Source: Blastocladiella britannica | Taxonomy: Eukaryota > Blastocladiomycota > Blastocladiomycetes > Blastocladiales > Blastocladiaceae | Assembly: GCA_025349905.2 (NCBI GenBank) | Contig: MU624599.1 | Coordinates: 1 to 43,245, forward strand | Direction: 5' to 3' | Length of the DNA stretch: 43,245 bases | In this document: piece after piece, positions 30,682 through 43,055 of the stretch | Layout of the letters: every line of letters begins with the position of its first letter | How positions within the stretch are numbered: the first letter of the stretch is position 1 | Position numbers and translations under genes: made by a program | The notes under the pieces: model-generated | Seen by the model: only the letters and a program-made list of their open reading frames with translations | What the model was told of the DNA's origin: nothing | Databases searched by the model: none

Positions 30682-32590
30682 TTACAAACCAAGTCCCATG
30701 TCATCAACCAACAACACGCCAAGACGCGCCAAGCTTGCCAGCCGCTCCTTCCTACCAAGCCCATTCGGCCCCCACTTTTCCAACATGAGCCGGAGTGCCT
30801 CCTTGGTGACGGGCTTTACGATCGCGTCGTCGTAGCCGCAAACGCGGCGGTACTCGGCATCGGCAGCAAAATCAGGCGATGCAGAGACAGAAATAATGAC
30901 TTGCATCGAGTCGCCTGATCGCTGGCGAATGTGTTGGGCCATGGAGGTTCCCGAAAGTGTGGGTAGCCCTTCGTCCATGAAGATCACGTCAAACGGTGCT
31001 CCACTTGCCACCGAGTCGTTATAGTGCATGAGCGCGTCGGCCCCGTCGGCGGCATACGTGACGTGGTGGAATCCGATCGACGATAGAAATGCCGAGATAA
31101 TGCGCTGGTTGATGGTGTTGTCCTCCTATTTGAATTTTTGGACGTGTGAGATTGGCATTCAAGGGGCTGAAATTCAAATCCAAAGGCCGGGGTCACAACC
31201 CAAACCCGATGGGACCAATGGAATGGGACAAAAAAAAGGAGGGACGCACCACGACCAAGAGCTTTCGCTCATCCAGTTCGTCCATGTCAGTGTAATTTGC
31301 GAAAAACCCACTCGCGGAGTTGGCGGCACTCATGGAGGGTCGCTTGTTGTGAGTGCTGGTGTTCGAGAGGCGTGGATACCCGTCGGCCGTCTCATCGCCC
31401 GCGCTGCTCGCGGTTGCCATGAGGAGCACCTCTGCGCTCTGGTACCGCGAGTTGTCGTCGCCAAAGAGAGACGAGGCCATATTTGCCCGGGTGAGCGGCG
31501 CCGCCAACAGAAACTGGTTGGGAGTATCTTGGCTCGATGCCGTCTGCATCGGTGGATGACGCACCATGGCCGCCAGAATCGCATTCGCTGCCGTCAGTTC
31601 CGGCACGTCCACGTTCGGAAGCGTGAGCACCACCATGCCGCTCGTAAAGTCCTCGCCGGCAAGATACGTCTCTTCTTCGGTCGGTGGGCGGATCTGCGCA
31701 CCCAGTGTCGAGGCCAGTCTGGCAGCAGCGCCAAGGAGACGCAAATTCTCCAGTTCGCCGCTATCTCCCGTCATCTCTGCATCCTCCTCCTCACCAGAGT
31801 CGGGTTGGACGAGGCGCACCGCTCGGTTCAGCTCCCATTGAGTCGTCTGGGATGTGCTGGACTTCATCAAAATGTGCAACGACGACGGAATACCGTCAAC
31901 GGACACGGCGTGCTCGTAGTTAAAGTCGAGCGCAACCGTGGTCGGGACCGCGTGGTCTTGGAACAGTGCATCGGCAAACATGAACAGGACCTGCGCGAGC
32001 ATGGTCGTGTCAATGCACACGCGCGTTGCCGGCGTCACATGGTACGCGTTCGCGATCACGGTCAGGATGTCCGGGCTGTTTTTTTTTCACTTGACTGAGT
32101 CAGTGTTTTGATCCAGTAGCCAGGAATTAGCTTCAACGAACAGCTCCAGCTCCGCAATCCGATTCACAATTTCCTGCACAACCTCCTTGACGCTCGTGCT
32201 CACAGGAAGCGCCTTGATCATCTCCAATTTGTCAACAGAGGGGTTGGAGGCATCCAGAGCGGCCAAGACACCATGCACTTGTACATTCGGGAAATCATTG
32301 AGCTCAAGTTGCAGCAGCTCCTGCTGTGCTTGGTCGGCTTCAAGCAAGGGCTCACTCGGGGATCCATCGTCACTCTCTACGAGTCGCTCCAGGAATGGGG
32401 ATCCCGGTGGAAACACACTCGAGACCCCCTTGGAATTGGTAGTAGTGGTTGAGCTTGCCGAATCGAGCGACGGTCGTCTTAGAAACCGGGGATCAGATGG
32501 GAAAACGGGCGGCGTGATAACAATGGAGCTCGCGGCCGTTTTAAACGAGACGGGTTCCGAGCCAAATGCCACTTCGGCCGTTCCGGCCAT
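30682..32590 (-). CDS. degenerate hybrid histidine kinase with intact receiver domain
   Basis: Three exons (32590-32142, 32075-31250, 31125-30682; introns 66 and 124 nt) give 572 aa. The C-terminal receiver is complete: acidic pair Glu426-Asp427 (KLLVVEDNTINQRI), phospho-acceptor Asp476 (VIFMDEGLP), Ser504 and Lys529 (IVKPV). It ends in a short tail. Before it lies a segment with the shape of a histidine-kinase ATPase (VCIDTTMLAQVLFMFADALFQ). The N-box Asn is replaced by Asp, and no G1 or G2 glycine boxes can be seen. I find no convincing His-box upstream, only a Ser/Pro-rich N-terminus and a helical stretch. So it may receive phosphate, but probably cannot make it. The first intron is read with donor GTTCGT; a 15-nt alternative was rejected. 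It could act as a receiver-bearing scaffold downstream of another kinase. Confidence 0.75.
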
Positions 32591-32974
32591 CGCTACGCCA
32601 AGGGAGTGTCGTTTCTATATTATTTTCATGACGTTTGATACCAGAATTCTGAATTTTTTTCAATATTTCGGGATTTGGGATCGAGCAGAGCATTATTACG
32701 GACGGGAAACTCATTGGATTGGCGGCGTTTACTCGACGTGGGCGAGTCGCATGCATCACTATGCGAGGATCGCTCGCATAACTGCTGGCTGGATTCTGCG
32801 TGGAAAATATCGAATGGATCCATATGGCGCGGCAAATTTCCCTAGATCGTCTTCAGGCAAAGTTGGCGTGACTTCTTTTAATGGTTGAAATAATTTTTGG
32901 GGGAACGACGACCGTTTGCTCAAAAATACAGGGTGATCGATCGCCCCCAGTTGTTGAAGTTCATCAATTTATAT
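32591..32974. promoter_or_regulatory. intergenic region with a perfect 8-bp inverted repeat (384 bp)
   Basis: This lies between the start of the pseudo-kinase gene and the 3' end of the GON7-like gene, both on the minus strand. On that strand an AATAAA sits in the CACAAATAAATATAA context just after the GON7-like stop and suits a polyadenylation signal. TATGCGAG-GATCG-CTCGCATA (32760-32780) is a perfect inverted repeat. A second, ACTCG..CGAGT, lies at 32731-32747. No coding region is convincing here. Confidence 0.4.
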
Positions 32975-33409
32975 TTATTTGTGATCCACACGCGGACGCT
33001 TGGGTGTGGCGGCAGCGGCGGGCTCGTGCATGGCCGCCAACACCTCTGGCGGCACGGTACTTGCGTCCTCATCGCTGTTGTCGTCTTCCTCCTCACCTTC
33101 ATCCTCCCCCTCATCCTCCGCAATTTCTTGTGATGGTTTGCCCTTGCCATTGTTGCGCTTGTCTACACCGCGTCGTGGTGGTGCCGAATCGGGAGCAGGT
33201 GTGCTGGCAACCTCGTCGGACATGCGTGCCGTTAGCGCGGCATTGATATTCTCTTGGAGTGTCAAGAGCGCCGGCGCGTAGAGGGCGAGAAGCGCACTGT
33301 GGTTGGTGATAGCATCACCCTGTGGTGCCAGCGGCAGGGACACGGACGCGAGCGCGACCGGGGCGGTTGCGGGTCCCGCGTAGGTGGCCGTGAAGATTTT
33401 GTCTGTCAT
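32975..33409 (-). CDS. GON7: GON7-like KEOPS/EKC complex subunit (tentative)
   Basis: A single-exon ORF of 144 aa. KEOPS makes the t6A modification on tRNAs; Gon7 is a small, poorly conserved subunit of the fungal and animal complexes. The N-terminus (FTATYAGP) and the helix LLTLQENINAALTARM resemble yeast Gon7, which has a similar short start and a helix of the form LxxLQDDINEFLTGRM. The second half is acidic and disordered (EDEGEDEGEEEDDNSDED), and the protein ends in a basic cluster (TPKRPRV), as in human GON7. The length is right for the family. The match rests on one helix and on overall layout, so chance similarity in a small acidic protein cannot be excluded. Its ATG lies 32 bp from the divergent sensor-like gene. 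Confidence 0.5.
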   Translation of the reverse strand: MTDKIFTATYAGPATAPVALASVSLPLAPQGDAITNHSALLALYAPALLTLQENINAALTARMSDEVASTPAPDSAPPRRGVDKRNNGKGKPSQEIAEDEGEDEGEEEDDNSDEDASTVPPEVLAAMHEPAAAATPKRPRVDHK

Positions 33410-33441
33410 TTTAATTTTTTCAAAAAAGACAACAAAAAAAA

Positions 33442-35278
33442 ATGGCACCGCCGACACCAGCGGATCTCGGATCCGATCCGAACCAGCCGTCTGCTCCGCA
33501 GCGACCGCGCGTTCAGGTGCACGTTCAAGTACCGACTGCTCCACCTGCCTCAGATGTGCAGAACGACAAGGCTTCTTCGCCTACCACAAATCCAACGTCA
33601 CCTTCAGCAGCGGCAACGGGCAGTGCCAAGAGTATGCTGCAAAATTTCACTGAAAAACCGATAACGGACAGTTAAAAAAATGTTAACAGAAAAAAAGCCG
33701 AGATCCGCTAGCCGCTCGATTTACCTACCCAACAGCAAGTACCCGTCGCTCCGAGTATGGGTCACGGTGTCGGCAGTGGCGCTTGCAGTGCTATTTACCT
33801 GCATCCAGTGGCTCGTGATGCGCGGACCAGGCGAAACCCATATCGGATCGGACCTTCCTGCGGCACGGGCAGCATGGCGGATCGGGAGAATGCAAGTGCA
33901 CGTCTCGCAGGTCCTTAGTCTAGCAGTGGGAGCGACAACGTCGCATTTGCAAGCATGGGCGACAGGGGACGTGGCAAGCATGAGCCAGGCCACCGCGGAT
34001 CTGGCCATGCGCGCACCTGCCGTTCTCGTGGGGGGCAGCGGGATTTTGAGCTCTTTCAGCGTGACCGCTGGAACGACCACGTTGGCCGGACTAACGACCC
34101 TGAGCGATGGTCACGGCTACGCCATATCGATCCGAGGGTCGGTGCGGACCGACACTCAAATCGATTTCTCTACGGGGGCGACGATTGGGACATCGGTGAC
34201 AACGACTGCTACGCTTGCTGCGACTGCGTGGTACCAGAATCTCCAGAACCTGCTGGCATCCAGCACCGCCAGTCCGTTGGCAGTGCCGATTATTGCGCCG
34301 CCAGGTGCGTCCAGTGCCAATGCGGTACTTTCCCCACCCATCTTGGCCTGGGACACGCGCGTCACCTTGTCCTCGCAAGACTGGCTCGCATTCGCGATTC
34401 GAACGCGCTTGACACGACCCCCGACCGACGCAACCGCAGCGCAGAGCTTGACAGTGCACGCGAGCATCCCGTACTCGCTGCTTGCCAACGCGCTTGCCTC
34501 GGCACTGCGAGGCAATAGCCAGATTCCTGCCGCTGCCGCCTATATTATCGATGCGGGATCACTGGAGGTGGTGGTTGCAATGACGACTGCGTCGCCCGCG
34601 AGCACTAATATTGTGCCCAACTATGCGCCATTACGGGTCCCGCTGTCGCAACTGACCATCGCCGGGACTTCCAGCGACCTAGTGCTTACGGCCATTGCCT
34701 CGGCCATCATTGCAAGCGCAGCCCAACGAGACATGCTGACCAATGGAAGGAGCTGGCTCGTTACGACAAGTTCTTCATCCTCAACCACTACTGGAACCAT
34801 GCCGGCAGGGACCTATCAAGTCACCGTGGGCAGTCTCGTCTCCTCCTCTTCCTCTTCGCAATTACCTGGAGGAGCTGTCATGTTCTCGGCAGGCGCAGTG
34901 GGCGATCTTCCCGCCAACTGGCGCATTGTCTATGCCGAGCCGACCGCCGCAACCGAAACCATCAAAGCCGGACTGCGCAACTCGCTCCTAGTGCTGTTTG
35001 TTATCATGTGGGGCGTAGTGGCGGTGGTAGCGGCGACCACTGTCGCGCCTATCTCCCAGGCACTGGACCGCATGTCGCTGGCGGTGATCTCGCTGTCCCG
35101 CGGAGTGAACCCGGACGTGGACGTGGTTGCGCGCGCATCGAGCATGGGCAGGCGGCTGCCGGAAGTGGTGCACGACGTGGCGGGCGCGCTCGCGGTCATG
35201 GTTGCGCAGCATGGGTTCAGGAGCTGGTTCGCGGGCTTTAGCCGCCGCCGCGCAGCCATGACCGGGGGAAAGGCGTGA
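33442..35278 (+). CDS. two-TM sensor-like membrane protein (Cache-like, HAMP-like end)
   Basis: Two exons (33442-33631, 33690-35278) with a 58-nt intron (GTATGC..CAG) give 592 aa. Without the intron both halves would look like separate ORFs; phase and the KKKK junction support one gene. A Pro/Ser-rich cytosolic N-terminus precedes TM1 (residues about 86-107, VWVTVSAVALAVLFTCIQWLVM). A large Ser/Thr/Ala-rich outer domain of about 385 aa contains a stretch like Cache sensor domains (AAAYIIDAGSLEVVVAMTT). TM2 (about 495-517, SLLVLFVIMWGVVAVVAATTV) is followed by PISQALDRMSLAVISLSRGV, a HAMP-like linker. The protein then ends about 40 residues later. Receptors of this layout usually continue into a kinase or cyclase; here no output domain follows. 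Function as a ligand sensor is inference. Confidence 0.7.
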
Positions 35279-35495
35279 GGTGAGGACATGCACTGTGTGG
35301 GTTCTCGAAGTTTTTTTTGTTCATGACGAGGGCGTGGCTTTCACTCATATCAAGTGGCACATATGAACGACTTTTTGCTACAAATACCGTGGGAAGTCTT
35401 GCTCGCTCTTTCGCTGCACACCTACATTGCATTTAATTCAATTGCACAAAAACTGCGCTGGCCGCACTCCACTCCAGTTTGTTTATAAACCTAAA

Positions 35496-36593
35496 ATGTC
35501 CATGTCTGATTCCCCCATGCCTTCGACGACGGTCCCTACGGTTCTGCGCCGGCGCGGTAGCCGCTCAGGTCCCATTCCATCCCCGCCGCCGTCTCCCAGC
35601 AAGTCTCGCCGCGGAAGCGTGCAACTCAAGGCCGCATCCACACCCCAAAAATCGGCCAAATATCGGCTTCTGGCCATCATTGCGGCCTCGCTGACGTTAA
35701 CGGGCATCCTGGTTGGAATGACCTTGTGGATTGACCAGGAAGCACTCGGGACGCCGGGGCTCCTGCGGGTGCAGCTTCCTGAAGCCACATCCCAACAGCT
35801 GAACGAGCTCGTCGCGGCCGTGTCGCGGTTGGAGGCTCAGAATGCCGACCTGCGCGCTCTGGTCCTTGACACTACTACCAAGGCAGCGACTTCACCGGCT
35901 GCCGTGGATCAGCAGCACGTGTACCAAACGCGGTTCGATTCCATGGAGGACGACTTTGACGCGCATCTGATGGTGCAGCCTGTGCACCACCTGGAAGTCG
36001 ACCCGGAGATTCAGGCGCTGGTGGACGCGCACGACATTACCACCGACGCGACGTACGTGGAGGATCCCGAGGAGATGGACTGGCGGGTGCGGCGGTACGG
36101 CGCGGCGGTCGAGCGCGGGTCCAAGGGCGACAAGCGGTTCTTTGTGCAGTTCACGGACGCGGTGCGCGGGTACGGCCTGTTTGCCAAGGTGCCCATTCGC
36201 AAGGGCGATATTCTTGGCTCGTACGCGGGCCTGCTGACCAACAACTCGTTCACCACCGACTACGTGTGGACGTACCTGTCGGACATTCGCGACCCGGCGA
36301 CGGGAGAGGTGCTGGACCTGTCGATTGACGCCAAGGTGCGCGGCAACTGGTTCCGGTACGCCAACGACGGTCCCGCATACGAGCTCAACGCGCAGCCCGT
36401 GTACGTGCCCTACAAGAACAAGTGGCACGTCGTGTACGTCGCCGGACGCGCCATCAACGCCGGCCAGGAGATTCTCATCAGCTACGGCGAGAGTTACTGG
36501 GCATCGCGCACCATGCTCGACACCCAAGGCGATCGCGTCGGCAATGTGCCTGCCGACGAGAACAATGCCGCGGACGACATGGACTTGGACTAA
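35496..36593 (+). CDS. membrane-anchored SET-domain protein
   Basis: A single-exon ORF of 365 aa from ATG 35496. A Ser/Pro/Arg-rich N-terminus (residues 1-54) precedes one TM segment (about 58-80, LLAIIAASLTLTGILVGMTLWI) and a short coiled coil (LNELVAAVSRLEAQNADLRALV). The C-terminal half is a SET methyltransferase domain: DAVRGYGLFAKVPIRKGDILGSYAG (near residue 222), NWFRYANDGPAYELNAQPVYV (near 284) and AGQEILISYGESYW (near 325). The NHS motif usual in histone methyltransferases is AND here, as in divergent SET proteins. No pre-SET or post-SET Cys cluster is seen. Basic residues before the TM suggest the SET domain is lumenal or extracellular if the anchor is type II. That would be odd for a SAM-dependent enzyme, so topology is open. 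Confidence 0.75.
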   Translation: MSMSDSPMPSTTVPTVLRRRGSRSGPIPSPPPSPSKSRRGSVQLKAASTPQKSAKYRLLAIIAASLTLTGILVGMTLWIDQEALGTPGLLRVQLPEATSQQLNELVAAVSRLEAQNADLRALVLDTTTKAATSPAAVDQQHVYQTRFDSMEDDFDAHLMVQPVHHLEVDPEIQALVDAHDITTDATYVEDPEEMDWRVRRYGAAVERGSKGDKRFFVQFTDAVRGYGLFAKVPIRKGDILGSYAGLLTNNSFTTDYVWTYLSDIRDPATGEVLDLSIDAKVRGNWFRYANDGPAYELNAQPVYVPYKNKWHVVYVAGRAINAGQEILISYGESYWASRTMLDTQGDRVGNVPADENNAADDMDLD

Positions 36594-36624
36594 ATCAAAT
36601 TGTAAACAAATGATCCATTTTTTT

Positions 36625-38095
36625 TCAAAGCTGTACGCGCAGGGCTCCCCACACGTCGTTTGACAGCCGGCGCTCGGCATCAGCCTCGCCCTTGGCCACC
36701 AGTGCAATCGTCTCGCGCCAGTCTTGCACGCGGTCGTGCTCGGCGGCCATGTAATCCCTCGCCAGGAGGTCCGACGCGGTGCGGAACGCGAACCGCAGCG
36801 CGTTCTCGGTCCCCTTAATCCCGTCCAGCTTGATGAGCGCGTCCTGTACCTTGGCCTCGGTCGGGCGACCGGCCCGCAGCTTGTCCATCTTGCGCTTGTG
36901 GCGCTCGGTGGCCCGGCACGCGTCGTCGTACGCCTCGAGCAGCGTGAGCCGGTGGTCGAGCGCAACCTGCACGTTGGCACCCGCACGCTGCATGCTGGCC
37001 GCCCGCTCCCCGACCACGATGGCGGTGACGGCGGCATGGTCGGCCTCGATTTCCGCCGCCGCGTGCAGCCGCTGGCCCAGTTTTGTCCAGGTGCCCGCCA
37101 GCACGGGAGCCGACTCGCCCTGGGCCATGGCCGCGGTCTTGATGGCCGCATCGCCCAGCGCTGACGCCAGGACCCGCCGGGACGCTGCCAGCTTCTCGGC
37201 CGACCGCGTCAGCGCTTTGAGGCAAAAGTCGCGCTCGGCCGCGCGCTCCTTGCGCCGCTCAAACTCCGGGTCAATATCCTTGGGACCCGAGGTCACCAGG
37301 GACAACAGCCGCGATCCGATCGATGGCGTCGGCACCCGAAGCACCGCCGTAGGTGAGTCGGCCGGGTAGCTGGAAGGTGCAGGCGGATCAAACTGTATTT
37401 CATTTGTATTGATCGTGTAAGCCTCTTGGAGTATAATTGATAAAAGTAAAATACGGTACCACGGCAGGCGAAGTGAAAAAGAGGATCATGGCCGCGTCGG
37501 CTGAAAAGATGGGATGGGCAAAGAGCCGTGTCAGCACTTTTTCCAGGGCAGCGGCAAACCCGCGATCGAGTGCGCGTGCCGACGGTGGGCCGGGGATCAG
37601 CAGTGCGGCGGGCACAATGTTGGTTGGGTACATTTTGAGGAGGTGTGCAACCAGTCGCTCCAGGTCTGTGTCCTTTTTGCGTAAGCTCTCAAGAAATGAA
37701 TGAATGAATCAATCGAACAAACGAACCGCGATGGGAGCGCTCATTGGAGAACGAGGACGCGGGGTAGGGCGGCTGCACCGAGGTCTGGGAATGCGTGTCG
37801 TCAGTGATTGATCGGTGGAAATCCTTCTTGAAATGGATAAAGATACCGAGGCAGAGAACTTGATGAGCAGATCGTTGCCGGACCAGCGTGTGGCGAGCAC
37901 CGAGACCTGGGCCGAGATGGACTGTTCGTAGAGGCGCAGAAGCGGGCTGATATTGGCGCCAGGCGACTCGGCGATGATGGGCGCTGGAGTTGCCGTTATG
38001 GTTGTTGGTGGCGGTGCAACCACGGTCGTCGGAGGGGCGGCGGTAACGGTGGGTGCGGCCGTCAGTGGCGGTGGGGCGGAGAGTGGGTCGGACAT
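36625..38095 (-). CDS. PX-BAR sorting nexin
   Basis: Sorting nexins of this class bind phosphoinositides through PX and bend endosomal membranes through BAR. Four exons (introns 37785-37846, 37666-37726, 37393-37459) give 426 aa from ATG 38095. A Pro/Thr/Ala-rich N-terminus precedes the PX domain. Its lipid-binding strand and helix read NERSHRDLERLVAHLLKMYPTNIVP, with RSHRDLERL in the place of the usual RRYSDFxxL. The PX domain ends HPIFSADAAMILFFTSP. The BAR part (from DPEFERRKERAAERDF, about 225 aa) is a long, charged three-helix region with the KLGQRLHAAAEIEADH and DDACRATERHKRKMDKL patterns of SNX-BAR proteins. Closest type by eye is SNX4/Atg24 or a Vps17-like nexin. Intron 2 uses donor GTTCGT. 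The stop is 31 bp from the convergent SET gene. Confidence 0.78.
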
Positions 38096-38265
38096 CTTTC
38101 AAATGAATGAGAAAGAGAAAGGGGAAGCAAAAGTCGCCGTTCACTCCTGACTTGGCAACGAGTCACGATATAGACGCGGAACTTTTTTTTCCCCAAACCA
38201 CGCGACTGCCGCCGACATTCTTCGGCCTCTCTCTTACCGTCCATACCTGGTTTGATTCAATTAAA

Positions 38266-39491
38266 ATGGTGTTCGTCAAGGTTGTCAAGAACAAGGCTTA
38301 CTTCAAGCGTTACCAGGTCAAGTACCGTCGTCGTCGTGGTATGTTTTTTTTCTCGTTTGTTGATCCCTCTTTCCTTTTCTTGCCTCCAAGTGCCACAACA
38401 ACAACATCAAAAACAGCGGCAGCAAAAATAAAGAATCAAAAGAAGAAACATGATACTGGCATGATGATGATATGCATAGTTCATCTGAACCGGCAATGTC
38501 GACCAAATTCATAGCAATAATAGTCTTTCGCTCCTATCTGAAGCACATGTCACCTGCTATCAACGTTCTATTGATTCTTTCTTTGCTATTCTGCTGCTGT
38601 TGTTTTCGTTTTCGCCACTATACTTGGACACATAATTCTAACAACTCACAAAGATATGGTATGAAATAAATAACAGAGGGCAAGACCGACTACTACGCCC
38701 GCAAGCGCCTCGTGACCCAGGCCAAGAACAAGTACAACTCCCCCAAGTACCGCCTCGTGGTCCGCATCACCAACAACGACGTGATTGCCCAGATCGTGTA
38801 CTCCAAGATCCAGGGTGACTTTGTCTTGACCGCTGCCTATGCGCACGAGCTCCCCCGCTACGGCGTCAAGCTCGGTCTGACCAACTGGGCCGCCGCGTAC
38901 GCGACTGGCCTGCTGGTGGCTCGCCGTGCCCTCAAGAAGCTGTCGCTCGACGACAAGTACGAGGGTTTCGTGAACCCCGACGGCACCATTGCCGAGGTGG
39001 AGCCCCTGGATGACGGACCCCGCCCCTTCAAGGCGTTCTTGGACGTTGGTCTGGCCCACACCACCACCGGTGCCCGTGTGTTCGCCACCATGAAGGGTGC
39101 GTCGGACGGTGGTATCTTTGTGCCCCACTCGGAGCAGCGCTTCCCTGGCTACGACCGCGAGTCCAAGGAGCTTGACGCCGAGGTGCTGCGCAAGTACATT
39201 TTCGGCGGCCACGTTGCCGAGTACATGGCGTACCTGGCCGAGGAGGACGAGGAGAAGTACAAGAAGCACTTTGCCCGCTACATTGCCGAGGGTCTCGACT
39301 CTGAGAACCTGGAGGAGGTGTACGAGGCCGCTCACACTGCCATCCGCGCCAACCCCGAGCTGGTCAAGTCGACGACCGTCATCGACAAGGCCGCCGCCAA
39401 GAAGTTCAAGAAGCAGCCGATGAACCTCAAGCAGCGTCGCGACCGTGTCAAGCAGAAGAAGGCCAACTTCTTTGCCAAGCAGCAGCAGTAA
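38266..39491 (+). CDS. RPL5: 60S ribosomal protein L5 (uL18)
   Basis: L5 carries 5S rRNA into the large ribosomal subunit. Exon 1 (38266-38338) encodes MVFVKVVKNKAYFKRYQVKY and four Arg. A 338-nt intron (38339-38676, GTATGT..CAG) joins to EGKTDYYARKRLVTQAKNKYN in exon 2 (38677-39491). The whole protein is near-canonical: RLVVRITNNDVIAQIVYSKI, GLTNWAAAYATGLLVARRAL, GIFVPHSEQRFPGYD and a basic tail. An intron after the first 24 codons is typical of ribosomal protein genes. It is by far the longest intron in the window and holds a box C/D snoRNA. Codon use is strongly C-ending, as in highly expressed genes. Confidence 0.97.
38458..38551 (+). ncRNA. SNORD80: box C/D snoRNA of the U80/snR60 type in the RPL5 intron
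   Basis: The C box ATGATGA (38464-38470), D' box CTGA (38485-38488) and D box CTGA (38538-38541) are intact. The flanking hexamers GGCATG (38458-38463) and CATGTC (38546-38551) can pair to close the terminal stem, with one G-U pair. The 17-nt guide before the D box (38521-38537, TAGTCTTTCGCTCCTAT) is complementary to the conserved large-subunit rRNA stretch ATAGGGGCGAAAGACTA with one G-U pair. The guide before D' (38474-38484, GCATAGTTCAT) is complementary to TGAACTATGC of the same rRNA. From memory both guides match human U80 (SNORD80) and yeast snR60, which direct two 2'-O-methylations in LSU rRNA. The C' box is degenerate. It is presumably released from the spliced intron. Confidence 0.85.
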
Positions 39492-39637
39492 TTTGTTGTT
39501 GTCTTGTGTGCGAAAATGGATGTTTTTCTGTTGTGGTCTTTCTATTTTTTTGCTGTCTTAATTCGCAGAGGCTCTCTCTTCGCCGCACATTTCGCGATCA
39601 CATCCATCCAATAATACATTGACCAAAAAAAATATCC

Positions 39638-42953
<3,316 letters not shown>

Positions 42954-43055
42954 TAATGGGCAATTTTCCATTTCCATAAAACAAGCAAAGCCTGCAATCC
43001 GTTGCGAGGGATTTCGCTCCCAGTGGGCATCGGAGGAACCCTCCTTCCTACATTT

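Noticed and set aside
32077..32092. A 15-nt intron (GTG-A-run-CAG) in the pseudo-kinase gene
   Set aside because: It keeps frame, but a 66-nt intron from GTTCGT at 32141 to the same acceptor also keeps frame, has normal length and uses a donor class seen five other times in the window.
33680..33690. ATG at 33680 as the start of the sensor-like gene
   Set aside because: It lies inside an intron with good donor (33632) and acceptor (33689). Joining the upstream 63-codon exon keeps frame and gives a better start context.
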